64,000 nucleotides of DNA from JAFMPW01 sp041743085 (GTDB lineage Bacteria; Bacteroidota; Bacteroidia; Flavobacteriales; Flavobacteriaceae), in the NCBI GenBank assembly GCA_041743085.1, contig JBGTNL010000022.1:1-64000 (forward strand), written 5' to 3'. The notes under the pieces were generated by a model. The model saw nothing but the letters and a program-made list of their open reading frames with translations, was not told the DNA's origin and did not search any database. This document shows positions 1-8,224 of the stretch, piece after piece. Each line of letters begins with the position of its first letter. The first letter of the stretch is position 1. Made by a program: the position numbers and the translations under genes.

Positions 1-1
1 C

Positions 2-331
2 AATTATGGCTTAGTCGCAAATGATTCTATCTACAACACACTCGTGGGTAATGTTTATTTCGAACAAAGTGCAAGATCAAATTGGCACTTACATCCAAGC
101 GGGCAAATTCTAATTGTACTCGATGGTGTGGGATATCATCAACTGGAGGGACAGCCAAGGGAAACCATGAAAAAGGGTGATGTCATCAAGGTTCCGGCAA
201 ATACAAGGCACTGGCATGGCGCTACTGAAAACAACAGTCTTACACAGATGTATATTTTGCCAAAAACAGAAAATGGATTCGTTACCTGGCTTGAGCCTGT
301 GACGGATGAGCAGTATAAATCTAAAAATTAA
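2..331 (+). CDS. Cupin domain protein, 5' partial
   Basis: The reading frame is open from the first complete codon of the window, so the true start lies upstream and a GTG at 44 is only an internal codon. The visible ~109 residues form a single small beta-barrel cupin: the first metal-binding box reads WHLHPSGQ and the second HWHGA, both with the histidines that normally bind a divalent metal. The C-terminus (EPVTDEQY) matches that of the next gene (EKVTDEVY), so the two are tandem paralogues, six bases apart and probably co-transcribed. Small one-domain cupins of this type lie near oxidoreductase genes in many bacteria; no substrate can be assigned. The cupin fold is secure; the function is unknown. 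Confidence 0.85.
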   Translation, partial: NYGLVANDSIYNTLVGNVYFEQSARSNWHLHPSGQILIVLDGVGYHQLEGQPRETMKKGDVIKVPANTRHWHGATENNSLTQMYILPKTENGFVTWLEPVTDEQYKSKN

Positions 332-336
332 AACAA

Positions 337-735
337 ATGGAAATTATCAGATTAGGTGCTCAACCTTCAGTTAAAGGCCCGGACGATTGGTTCACAGGGT
401 CAGTTCGCATCAACTATTTATTTCAACCAAACGGGCACAGACGCGCTGGTGCGGCCGAAGTAACATTTGAAGCCGGTGCAAGAACAGCATGGCACACACA
501 TCCTCTTGGGCAAACGTTAATTGTATTGTCCGGAATAGGCTTAGTGCAACGTGAGGGTGGTGCTATTGAAGAAATCAGGCCTGGTGATATAGTCTGGTTT
601 CCTCCGGGGGAAAAGCATTGGCATGGAGCATCGGCAACAATGGCAATGACACATATCGCCGCTCAAGAGGAACTGAACGGGAAAGTTGTGGACTGGATGG
701 AGAAAGTAACAGATGAAGTCTATAACGCTAAATAG
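337..735 (+). CDS. Cupin domain protein
   Basis: A 132-residue single-domain cupin. The metal-binding boxes are WHTHPLGQTL (about residue 51) and HWHGASATMAMTH (about residue 94); a GDIVWFPPGEKHWHG stretch is typical of the family. It is complete, in contrast to the upstream paralogue, and follows it by five bases. It comes before an SDR reductase and an aldo/keto reductase on the same strand, which suggests a small detoxification or redox operon. Proteins of this kind are often named carboxymuconolactone- or quercetinase-like cupins, but the sequence gives no evidence for either reaction. Confidence 0.9.
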   Translation: MEIIRLGAQPSVKGPDDWFTGSVRINYLFQPNGHRRAGAAEVTFEAGARTAWHTHPLGQTLIVLSGIGLVQREGGAIEEIRPGDIVWFPPGEKHWHGASATMAMTHIAAQEELNGKVVDWMEKVTDEVYNAK

Positions 736-791
736 ATTCCAAATCTATTTTAGGCGGTTTAATGAAGTTTAAAAATCAAAAAATAATGAAT

Positions 792-1532
792 ATGAATATT
801 GAAGGAAAAGTAATCGTAATTACAGGAGCAAGCAGTGGTATGGGCGAAGCTGCCGCAAAACATTTAGCACAGCTCGGTGCAGCGGTAGTACTTGGTGCCA
901 GAAGAACCGATAGGATAGAAAAACTGGCAAACGAGATTGAGGAAAGTGGTGGAAAAGCGCTTGCCATTGCTACAGACGTAACAAAGCGAGATCAGGTAAA
1001 GAAGTTGGTCGATTCGGCTGTTGAAAAATTCGGACGTGTTGACGTAATCCTCAATAATGCGGGCATCATGCCTCTTTCCCCTATGGATCGCCTAAACGTT
1101 GATGAGTGGGATCAAATGGTGGATGTCAACATCAAAGGTGTGCTGAACGGTATCGCAGCTGTCCTTCCCCATATGAAAAATCAAAAGTCAGGTCATATCA
1201 TCAACACTTCTTCTGTAGCCGGTCATAAGATATTCAATGGCTCTGCCGTGTATTCTGCCACAAAATTTGCAGTAAGGGCATTGTCTGAAGGTTTACGAAT
1301 GGAAGTGAAACATTATAATATCCGTACCACGATAGTTTGTCCTGGTGCTGTTAAAACAGAACTGCTGGATCACATCACCGAGGCGGATGTACAACAAGCC
1401 AATAAAGAATATGTTGGAGCAGTTGGTCTTAGTCCTGATTCTTTTGCAAACTTAGTTGCCTTTGTAATTAGTCAGCCTGAGGAGGTAGACATCAATGAGA
1501 TTATCTTCCGTCCAACCTCTCAGGAGCTTTAG
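792..1532 (+). CDS. SDR family NAD(P)-dependent oxidoreductase
   Basis: Classical short-chain dehydrogenase/reductase. It shows the Rossmann glycine motif TGASSGMG near the N-terminus, the NNAG structural motif, the catalytic serine in NTSSVAG and the YSATK catalytic Tyr/Lys pair, followed by the PGAVKTEL segment. The start at 792 places IEGKVIVITG at the usual distance from the N-terminus; in-frame ATGs at 762 and 786 are alternatives that add 10 or 2 residues. The length of about 246 residues is normal. It is closest in style to clavaldehyde/serine dehydrogenase-like SDRs (YdfG type). Substrate unknown. It is probably co-transcribed with the cupins before it and the aldo/keto reductase after it. 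Confidence 0.92.
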   Translation: MNIEGKVIVITGASSGMGEAAAKHLAQLGAAVVLGARRTDRIEKLANEIEESGGKALAIATDVTKRDQVKKLVDSAVEKFGRVDVILNNAGIMPLSPMDRLNVDEWDQMVDVNIKGVLNGIAAVLPHMKNQKSGHIINTSSVAGHKIFNGSAVYSATKFAVRALSEGLRMEVKHYNIRTTIVCPGAVKTELLDHITEADVQQANKEYVGAVGLSPDSFANLVAFVISQPEEVDINEIIFRPTSQEL

Positions 1533-1576
1533 AATATATTAAGTTAATTGAAATATCACTATTAAAATAAATTAGC

Positions 1577-2566
1577 ATGGAAAAACGAATTCTAGGAACC
1601 GGCGGGCTTAAAGTTTCTGCCCTTGGATTGTGCTGTATGGGCATGAGCTTTGGGTATACACCCATTCCGGACCGAAATGAAATGATTGCCTTAATCCGCA
1701 AAGCGGTTGAAAAGGGGATTACCTTCTTTGATACAGCAGAAGTCTATGGCCCTTTTACTAATGAAGAACTGGTAGGTGAGGCACTGGAACCGTTCAAGGG
1801 ACAGATAGCCATTGCGACCAAATTCGGCTGGAAAGCTGCTCCTGACGGAAAATGGACTGAACTGGATAGTCGTCCTGAGAATATAAGGCGGGTTGCAGAG
1901 GCGAGTCTTAAAAGATTAAAAACGGATGCGATTGATTTGTTCTATCAACACCGGGTAGACTTAAATGTGCCGATTGAAGATGTAGCAGGGACTGTAAAAG
2001 ACTTGATTCAGGAAGGAAAAGTAAAGCACTTTGGACTTTCTGAAGCAGGCGCTGAAACCATTCGCCTGGCACATGCGGTACAACCCGTAGCAGCACTTCA
2101 AAGCGAATATTCGTTATGGCATAGAAAACCCGAGGAGGATATCATACTGACACTCGAAGAATTGGGCATCGGCTTCGTTCCGTATAGCCCTTTGGGCAAA
2201 GGTTTCCTGACAGGGAAAATTGATGAAACCACTCAGTTTGATACCGCTGATTTCCGCAACACCCTACCTCGTTTCCAAGAGGAGAACCGGAAGGCCAACC
2301 AGGCAATGGTAGAACTACTGAAAACGATTGCAACACAGAAAGCTGCTACACCGGCGCAGGTAGCATTGGCTTGGCTCTTAGCACAAAAGCCTTGGATCGT
2401 CCCTATTCCTGGTACGACGAAACTGCATCGTATGGAAGAAAACTTAGGAGCCGTGAATGTTGAGCTGAATCCTGATGATTTACATCAAATCAATGAAGCC
2501 GCAGTACAAATCACCGTTCAGGGGGCGAGATATACAGAAGCTGGCGAAAGGCTAACAGGTCGCTAA
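1577..2566 (+). CDS. Aldo/keto reductase
   Basis: A 329-residue TIM-barrel NADPH-dependent reductase of the AKR13/YajO-like group. The catalytic tetrad is visible as Asp and Tyr in FFDTAEVYG, Lys in IATKFGW and His in LFYQHRVD. The C-terminal cofactor segment WIVPIPGTTKLHRMEENLGA is typical of the family. The gene follows the SDR by 44 bases on the same strand and probably belongs to the same transcript. The physiological carbonyl substrate cannot be read from the sequence. Confidence 0.93.
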   Translation: MEKRILGTGGLKVSALGLCCMGMSFGYTPIPDRNEMIALIRKAVEKGITFFDTAEVYGPFTNEELVGEALEPFKGQIAIATKFGWKAAPDGKWTELDSRPENIRRVAEASLKRLKTDAIDLFYQHRVDLNVPIEDVAGTVKDLIQEGKVKHFGLSEAGAETIRLAHAVQPVAALQSEYSLWHRKPEEDIILTLEELGIGFVPYSPLGKGFLTGKIDETTQFDTADFRNTLPRFQEENRKANQAMVELLKTIATQKAATPAQVALAWLLAQKPWIVPIPGTTKLHRMEENLGAVNVELNPDDLHQINEAAVQITVQGARYTEAGERLTGR

Positions 2567-2643
2567 AGAACAATAAATTAAGGTCATTACTTTTGATAAG
2601 TTGGGGGTATTCTCCAAAAAGTGTTTAAAATAACAATAGGCTT

Positions 2644-3108
2644 ATGAAATCTTTATTTTTAATGATCTTGGTATACACTTCTGTTTTTATAGGCAGTACA
2701 TCCTCTAGCAACAAAGAAGATGATAATATCAACAACGAAAACAACAGCACTATGGCAAACGGAAAAATCAAAATCACGATAAATTCACAAACCTTTACCG
2801 CCACGCTTTTGGACAATAATTCGGCAAAAGCATTCAAGGAAATATTGCCTATGACCATAAATATGACTGAGCTGAACGGCAACGAGAAATATTATGATTT
2901 GCCTAATAAACTTCCAACCAAATCCTCAAATCCCGGAACCATACATAATGGTGATTTGATGCTATATGGTTCAAAAACTTTGGTGCTATTTTACAAAACG
3001 TTTTCAACCACTTACAGCTATACGGGGATAGGAAGCATCGATGATCCCACCGGACTTGAAGAAGCCTTGGGCACGGGTAATGTTAGTGTTACGTTAGATA
3101 AAAAATAG
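2644..3108 (+). CDS. Cyclophilin-like fold protein, secreted
   Basis: A 154-residue protein with an N-terminal hydrophobic segment (residues 1-20) and a low-complexity linker rich in Ser, Asn, Asp and Glu. The C-terminal domain (about residues 39-154, starting KIKITINSQTFTATLLDNNSA) matches the cyclophilin-like domain of small bacterial proteins: the DLPNK and GDLMLYG segments and the final VSVTLDKK strand fit. Relatives are often lipoproteins with a Cys in this position; here the sequence at the signal end reads IGSTSSSNKE with no Cys, so it may be secreted or a decayed lipoprotein. No enzymatic activity is assigned. It lies 77 bases after the aldo/keto reductase. Confidence 0.75.
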   Translation: MKSLFLMILVYTSVFIGSTSSSNKEDDNINNENNSTMANGKIKITINSQTFTATLLDNNSAKAFKEILPMTINMTELNGNEKYYDLPNKLPTKSSNPGTIHNGDLMLYGSKTLVLFYKTFSTTYSYTGIGSIDDPTGLEEALGTGNVSVTLDKK

Positions 3109-3186
3109 AATGATAAGGTGTAAATGATAGGACTAGACCTTCATTTCTTATTAAATCAATTTAACAAACTGAAAACTTACTTAAAA

Positions 3187-4086
3187 ATGAAAATTGTACA
3201 ACTATTATTTCTCGTATGGGCCTTACAGGTATCCCAAACGTCTTTGGGCCAAACCCCCAATCCTGTAATTTCTCTTTTCCCTGAGGGTACAATTTTGCAT
3301 GGCAATATTGCCTACAACAATGATACCTTACCGAAGCACCTTTTGGATATTTATGTGCCTCCCAATGTCAAAGGTACTATTCCCTTGATCGTATTTATTC
3401 ACGGAGGCGGGTGGATCGGTAACGACAAGTATGCCGACATCGGGTATATGAAAAATACGGTGGCAGAAATCATTAACAGTGGGTATGCCTTAGCTTCCAT
3501 AGATTACCGATTTGCAACACAGGCCATTTTTCCGGCCCAGATTCAGGACTGCAATCGAGCAGTTTCCTTTTTATACGATAACGCTGAAAAGTATGGGTTT
3601 GATAAAGAACGATTCGCTTTAATGGGTTTTTCCGCAGGAGGACATTTGGCTTCATTGCAGGGACTATCGGACAATAACCAAATTGATGACTTCTTTATGC
3701 GGGACACATCACGTGATTTTTCCTTTAAGGCCGTTGTGGATTTTTACGGCCCTTCGGAATTGACTTCATTAAAAAGTAGTGAAGACCCTAAAGCGCCTGA
3801 GGCCATCTTATTGGGGGCAACACCTGTAGCACGACCGGATCTGTCGAAAATTGCAAGCCCCATGACCTATGTTGACAAAAATGACCTCCCTTTTTTGATT
3901 ATTCATGGAGGAAATGATGAGATAGTTTGGAACAGGCAATCTAAACTTCTAAACGGTTGGTTGACAGCTACAGGAGTAGAAAATGAGTTGATTATCGTCC
4001 CAGATGCGCCACACTTCGGTGAAATGTTCGATGTAGAAAATATTCGAACAAAAGTTATGGCTTTTCTGGAAAAACATTTGAAGTGA
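3187..4086 (+). CDS. Secreted alpha/beta hydrolase (esterase/lipase-like)
   Basis: A 299-residue alpha/beta hydrolase of the hormone-sensitive lipase/BD-FAE style. After a signal peptide (residues 1-21, ending SLGQ) come the oxyanion loop HGGGW, the nucleophile elbow GFSAGG, and the acid and histidine in GGNDEIVW and DAPHFGEM. The start at 3187 is chosen because it gives a proper signal peptide directly at the N-terminus and has the AAAATG context; the frame is open back to 3124, which would add 21 residues before the signal. Related proteins deacetylate carbohydrates or hydrolyse small esters; the exact substrate is unknown. Confidence 0.88.
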   Translation: MKIVQLLFLVWALQVSQTSLGQTPNPVISLFPEGTILHGNIAYNNDTLPKHLLDIYVPPNVKGTIPLIVFIHGGGWIGNDKYADIGYMKNTVAEIINSGYALASIDYRFATQAIFPAQIQDCNRAVSFLYDNAEKYGFDKERFALMGFSAGGHLASLQGLSDNNQIDDFFMRDTSRDFSFKAVVDFYGPSELTSLKSSEDPKAPEAILLGATPVARPDLSKIASPMTYVDKNDLPFLIIHGGNDEIVWNRQSKLLNGWLTATGVENELIIVPDAPHFGEMFDVENIRTKVMAFLEKHLK

Positions 4087-4555
4087 TATGTGAAACCTCT
4101 TTAGTGTTATTCCTCCTAAATTCACTAAGACAATTGATATTGAATAGCAGAAGTGGAAAAATCAAAAACCCGCTCAAATATAAGAGGCAACCAATACTTT
4201 TTCGATTGGAAACCGGAATCGGAAAATGAGAATAATTGAACATAAATAAAAATACACTAACTATTTTCGAGAATTAATCATCAATAAAATTCAATATGGG
4301 GATAATCTTGATTTTAACTGGAGTTCCTTTAAACCAACGTTTTTGGGGACCAATCATATCAAAGGCTCGTTGTAATTGATCCCACATTAAAATATACTTT
4401 CAAAATCGTTAAAAGTGTCATCTTTGACATCTTTCAATTTTAACGGCCAATTGCCGCTGGTGACAGCTACCACGCCATTGGTTCCAATGGGAATTTTGTC
4501 CCATTTTTTCAATAAGGCCAATCTAGTATGTGGTTAAATAATATGGTCTTGAAAT
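4087..4555. other. Intergenic stretch with a decayed gene
   Basis: This gap lies between a + strand hydrolase gene and the 3' end of a - strand transporter gene. The only coding-like content is the minus-strand remnant listed at 4281-4530. The rest (4087-4280) is AT-rich with no gene, RNA or clear repeat that I can support. Confidence 0.6.
4281..4530 (-). pseudogene. Remnant of an unidentified gene, frameshifted
   Basis: Reading the minus strand from 4530 downwards gives a protein-like segment that begins LALLKKWDKIPIGTNGVV and continues through VTSGNWPLKLKDVKDD to FNDFESIF, where it meets a stop. Shifting frame within the T-run at about 4391-4398 continues it as MWDQLQRAFDMIGPQKRWF and then GTPVKIKIIPILNFIDD before a stop. 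The two halves join smoothly if two T bases are removed, so this looks like the C-terminal end of a gene broken by a frameshift, with its 5' part missing. I do not recognise the family. Confidence 0.45.
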
Positions 4556-6331
4556 TTAAAAGTAAAAAAGTGGGAGCAACACCGTTATCAATATCCAGAC
4601 CAATAAGGTCATCAACCCGCCCGTTCTCAAAAAGTCAACGAATTTATATTGGCCGGCCCCATAGATCAATGTGTTGGTTTGATAACCTATGGGGGTCAGG
4701 AAGCTAGTATTGGCCCCAAAGATGACGGCCAACAAAAAGGGTTTGGCGTCTATTTGCAATTGATGTGAAATAGTAATAGCTATCGGAGCCAAGAGTACTG
4801 CCACAGCATTATTGGTAACAAACCCGGACAGTAAGGCGGTAAAGAGGAACAAGGAGGAAAGGATCACCGTTGGGCCGTAAGTGGCCAGGTGTTCTGTGAT
4901 AAAAGTTGCTACAAGATCACCGGTACCGGATTTTTCAAGCGCCGTACCCAAAGGAATAAGCCCTGCCAGTAAGAAAAATATTTTCCAACTGACTTTACTG
5001 TAAGCATTTTGGATCCTGATGACACGAGTAACGAACATCGCTACGCAACCCAACCAAGCACTTACTAGAATTGAGGTAAGGTTAAGGCTGGCAGCAAGAA
5101 TTACAGCAATAACTATGGTCGTGGCTATGATGGCCTTTCGTTTTTCCAACTTAATCTGCGGCAGCTCGTGAAGCACGATAAAATCGTCCCCCGCATGGAG
5201 TTCGGAAATTGAATCTTTCTCTATTTCCAATAAAAGGGCAAATCCTTCCGAAAGGGCAATTTGGTCAAGTTGTTCAACGGCTACCCCTTGTTTCCCGCGA
5301 ACAGCTAAAGGAATGGCGTTATATTTTTTTAGGAAATCAATATCGTTTATCTTTTTTTTGATCAATAGGGAATCGGGCCCAATGATCACCTCTACCAAAA
5401 CAACGTCTTCGGTAATCAATTTTTCATCGTTTATTGCAAGGTCGGTCCTAATCTCAATACCGGGAATTTTGCCCAACGCAATTATTTTTCTTGCTTTTGC
5501 CTTAACGATCAGTGAGTCTCCGGCTTCCAGCAATTCTAGATTTTCGGGAAGGTATATTATGTTCTGCCCGCGAACGATCTGCAATATTTCCAGGTCATGG
5601 TCCTGCAAAAGCCGGGTCTGCTCGATATTTTTTCCGGCAAAAGGAGAATTTTCCGGTATTATCATTTCGGCCAGATAGTTACCGAGTCGATAAATGCCGG
5701 TAAGATCCCCTTTTTCCGATTTCCGCTCGGGAATAGTTTTTCTTATGCCGATTACCAGGAAAATAGTCAGGGCGATGAACAATATCCCACCTACCGGCGC
5801 GAGTTCGAACATTTTTATCGCACCCAAACCATGCTCTTCGGAAATTGCGCTTACCAGCAAGTTGGTAGACGAGCCGATCACCGTACACGAGCCGCCAAGC
5901 ATAGCTCCAAAGGACAGTGCCATAAGCAGTCTATTGGCATTGATTTTTTTGTGATGGGCAATCTTCAGGGTCATTGGAAGGAAGATCGCGACCACGGCCG
6001 TGTTGTTCAGGAATGCGGACAACGTACCCGCCAAGAACATAGTCATGGCCATCACAACGATTTCATTATTGATACCGGTCCCAACACTCCGCTGGCCTAA
6101 ATAATTAATAAGTCCGGTATTTTGTATGCCTGCACTGATGATCAACATTGCCAAAACGGTCAACGTGGCAGGGTTGCTGAATCCCGAAACGGCCTCTTCC
6201 ACTGTCAGGACGCCTGTCACCATCAACGCACACATAATGATCAAGGCGGTAATATCAATAGAAAATACCTCAAGGCTGAAAAGTATGACCGCTCCTAAAA
6301 TAATCGTTGGGACAATCAGTTCCAGTGGCAT
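4556..6331 (-). CDS. SLC13-family permease with two RCK_C domains
   Basis: A 591-residue membrane transporter of the divalent anion/sodium symporter (DASS, SLC13) superfamily. The N-terminal half is hydrophobic and carries SGFSNPATLTVLAMLI and the ALSFGAMLGGSCTVIGSSTN hairpin. A soluble middle part (about residues 213-380) contains two TrkA-C/RCK_C-type domains. The C-terminal half repeats the transport fold (LSGFVTNNAVAVLLAPIA; FGANTSFLTPIGYQTN). Such proteins move sulfate, dicarboxylates or similar anions with Na+ or H+, and the RCK_C pair probably regulates transport; substrate unknown. It is monocistronic in this window. Confidence 0.92.
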   Translation of the reverse strand: MPLELIVPTIILGAVILFSLEVFSIDITALIIMCALMVTGVLTVEEAVSGFSNPATLTVLAMLIISAGIQNTGLINYLGQRSVGTGINNEIVVMAMTMFLAGTLSAFLNNTAVVAIFLPMTLKIAHHKKINANRLLMALSFGAMLGGSCTVIGSSTNLLVSAISEEHGLGAIKMFELAPVGGILFIALTIFLVIGIRKTIPERKSEKGDLTGIYRLGNYLAEMIIPENSPFAGKNIEQTRLLQDHDLEILQIVRGQNIIYLPENLELLEAGDSLIVKAKARKIIALGKIPGIEIRTDLAINDEKLITEDVVLVEVIIGPDSLLIKKKINDIDFLKKYNAIPLAVRGKQGVAVEQLDQIALSEGFALLLEIEKDSISELHAGDDFIVLHELPQIKLEKRKAIIATTIVIAVILAASLNLTSILVSAWLGCVAMFVTRVIRIQNAYSKVSWKIFFLLAGLIPLGTALEKSGTGDLVATFITEHLATYGPTVILSSLFLFTALLSGFVTNNAVAVLLAPIAITISHQLQIDAKPFLLAVIFGANTSFLTPIGYQTNTLIYGAGQYKFVDFLRTGGLMTLLVWILITVLLPLFYF

Positions 6332-6814
6332 GATAGTATTGTTTTAATCATTGAATAAGTTCCAAATCCAATTTTATAAATGGGTCCGATATAAAAAAAT
6401 GTGAAATATATTGGAAATAGCAAAAAGCTCAGTACACTTATATAGTGCCCAAAACAAACGTTTAACATAAACTCACTGCTTACGCCTAAAGTTAAGTTAC
6501 AGAAATATTCTGCTCAATAGATGATGTTTTTAAAGAATTTGTCCGAAAGCTGGCTCAAACACATGCTCTGTGTGGGCCGATTACCACCGTGTTCAATGGA
6601 AAAATTTCTTTGTTTTTGGAAGGAAGCACAATTCGCGGAAATGGGCAGGGCCGAGTGCCAGGAATTCACATAACCTTATCAGTGAGGGCATCGTTAGCGC
6701 ACCTTTTGAATCCCTTTATATAGAAGGCATTTTCCTCTTCCCTGAAGTTTCTGAGACCTGTGGCAACTCTTCCCGTACCTTCTCCATAGTTTGCCAATTG
6801 TTCGGCCTATGTAA

Positions 6815-6910
6815 ACGAATCCCGAAAATTGGAGCGAGGGACAGCTTCGTAACGTTTTAGAAGGCCAGAAAACACAGATGGATGAACTTCTTGGCAAAAC
6901 AGAAAAGTAG
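6815..6910 (+). pseudogene. Possible C-terminal remnant of an unknown gene
   Basis: After a stop at 6812-6814 the + strand reads a protein-like tail, TNPENWSEGQLRNVLEGQ followed by KTQMDELLGKTEK and a TAG stop at 6908-6910. Its amphipathic, charged composition looks like genuine coding sequence, but it has no start codon and no upstream continuation in the same frame. It is most simply the tail of a gene degraded before the cassette-like unit that follows. Family unknown. Confidence 0.3.
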
Positions 6911-6975
6911 AGGTACAACTAGTTTGTAAAACTTCAACTAAAACTAAAAGATGAGTTTACTTTTTTTATTTAGTG

Positions 6976-7045
6976 CCATAAAACGAACCTTTTATGGGGC
7001 ACTGCTAAATTTCTGCATCTGTTCTTTTTAGTGGCCATTTTATGG
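6976..7045 (+). repeat. Left copy of a ~65 bp direct repeat flanking the DJ-1 gene
   Basis: From 6980 this stretch aligns without gaps to 7991-8056, an exact offset of 1011 bases: AAAACGAACC is identical, as are the TTTAT, AAATTTCT and GGCC blocks. The copy contains a perfect inverted repeat, CCATAAAA / TTTTATGG, around the loop CGAACC (6976-6997). The two copies bracket one gene, as recombination sites bracket a cassette. Confidence 0.6.
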
Positions 7046-7143
7046 TACACTCCCGTTGTGCAAATTATTGTTATTAATTGATTAAGTATTTGATTAATTA
7101 TTATATAATATTGTTTCCCACTAAATAATAAAACCCGAGATAA

Positions 7144-7896
7144 ATGAGAAAATTTGGAATTACAACAATGATTTTCGCAATTATTATGATTAGTTGCAAT
7201 AACGACAAGTCCAAGTCTAAAGCAGAAAATCCAGAATTCAATACCACCGAAAAGAATACGGACACGCTGACAAAACACCTAAAACGGTTCAATCCAGAAT
7301 TACCTACAATTGGGCTTTTAATGTATAACGGGGTTCTACAAAGCGAAGTCATCGCAACATCTGACGTTTTTGCCAAACCAACAGAAGATGGAAAACAGCT
7401 TTTCAATGTTGTTTCAATAGCCGAAACTGAAAATCCGATAACAACGGAGGAAGGAATGCATTTTGTTCCTGACTATACGTTTGAGAACTGCCCGAAATTA
7501 ACAGCTTTGTTTGTGCCGAGTGCCTACGATATGTACGCTCAAGTTCACAATGAAAGAATTGTGGATTTCATAAGAGAAAAAAATAAGCAAACCAGATACA
7601 CCGTAAGTAATTGCGCTGGAGCGCAATTAATCGGAGAATCCGGAATTGCGGACGGAAAGAAAATCGTGACCTGGATTGGCGGTGGCGAGCAATTACAAAA
7701 GGACTATCCTAATTTGAAAGTTCAAAACGACAGTTTGGTAACTTTTGTCGAGGACGGTAAATTCAGTTCCTCGAACGGTAATTTGGCGAGTTACATTTCA
7801 GCTTTGAATTTAGTTGAAAAAATGACGAGTCCAGAGCATAGAAAATTTGTCGAAAGCTATTTGTATCTCGATCGACTTCAAAATTGGAACGAATAA
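7144..7896 (+). CDS. DJ-1/PfpI family lipoprotein
   Basis: A 250-residue protein with a lipoprotein signal (MRKFGITTMIFAIIMISC, Cys 18) and a DJ-1/PfpI glutamine-amidotransferase-like domain from about residue 55. The strand PTIGLLMYNGVLQSEV opens the fold and the nucleophile elbow is TVSNCAGAQLIGESG with Cys in the expected place. A TWIGGGEQLQKDYP segment is also conserved in this group. The family includes chaperones, glyoxalases and amidases; the lipid anchor suggests action at the cell envelope. It is the only gene in a repeat-bracketed unit and so may be mobile cargo. Biochemical role unknown. Confidence 0.85.
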   Translation: MRKFGITTMIFAIIMISCNNDKSKSKAENPEFNTTEKNTDTLTKHLKRFNPELPTIGLLMYNGVLQSEVIATSDVFAKPTEDGKQLFNVVSIAETENPITTEEGMHFVPDYTFENCPKLTALFVPSAYDMYAQVHNERIVDFIREKNKQTRYTVSNCAGAQLIGESGIADGKKIVTWIGGGEQLQKDYPNLKVQNDSLVTFVEDGKFSSSNGNLASYISALNLVEKMTSPEHRKFVESYLYLDRLQNWNE

Positions 7897-8224
7897 CTAT
7901 TATGAGCGAACATGTAGCTGATTGTAACGAGCAAAAGAATGCCAAAGGTTTACATATCAGAAGTAGCGGTCTAGTTTCAAAAGTTTCGTAAAAACGAACC
8001 ATTTATAGGACTCCACAAAATTTCTAAACTGGTTTTATGAAACGGCCGTTTAGTTAAACTTGAATTGCTTATACATTTTCTAATATTTCGAAAGAAAAGT
8101 TAGTATCATGACTAGTTACATTAATAATATACATAAAAAGTTGCAATCATAAATATCCTTAATTACTATCTCCTGCAGTAGAACTCGAAAGGAATAATCT
8201 CAACTATTATTTATTGCTAGATAA
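7897..8224. other. Intergenic stretch holding the right cassette repeat
   Basis: Apart from the repeat copy at 7991-8056, I see nothing gene-like here. The rest is AT-rich sequence between the 3' ends of the DJ-1 gene and the hybrid sensor gene. Confidence 0.6.
7991..8056 (+). repeat. Right copy of the ~65 bp direct repeat
   Basis: This is the second copy of the repeat at 6980-7045, offset exactly 1011 bases. The strongest identity is in AAAACGAACC, in TTTAT, in AAATTTCT and in GGCC. The inverted repeat seen in the left copy is only partly kept here. Confidence 0.6.

Larger units (their letters stand above)
6332..7143. other. Long intergenic stretch with gene debris and one cassette repeat
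   Basis: Between the transporter start and the DJ-1/PfpI gene I see no intact gene. A coding-like tail is present at 6815-6910 (listed separately). The first copy of the ~65 bp flanking repeat starts at about 6976. An open frame at 6570-6860 has no recognisable family and shares its space with open frames on the other strand, so I do not call it a gene. Confidence 0.5.

Noticed and set aside
5597..6100. A 167-codon + strand frame within the SLC13 gene
   Set aside because: Antisense to a complete transporter with recognisable motifs.
6570..6860. A 96-codon + strand frame in the gap before the DJ-1 gene
   Set aside because: No family, odd composition and a competing minus-strand frame; more likely decayed DNA than a gene.
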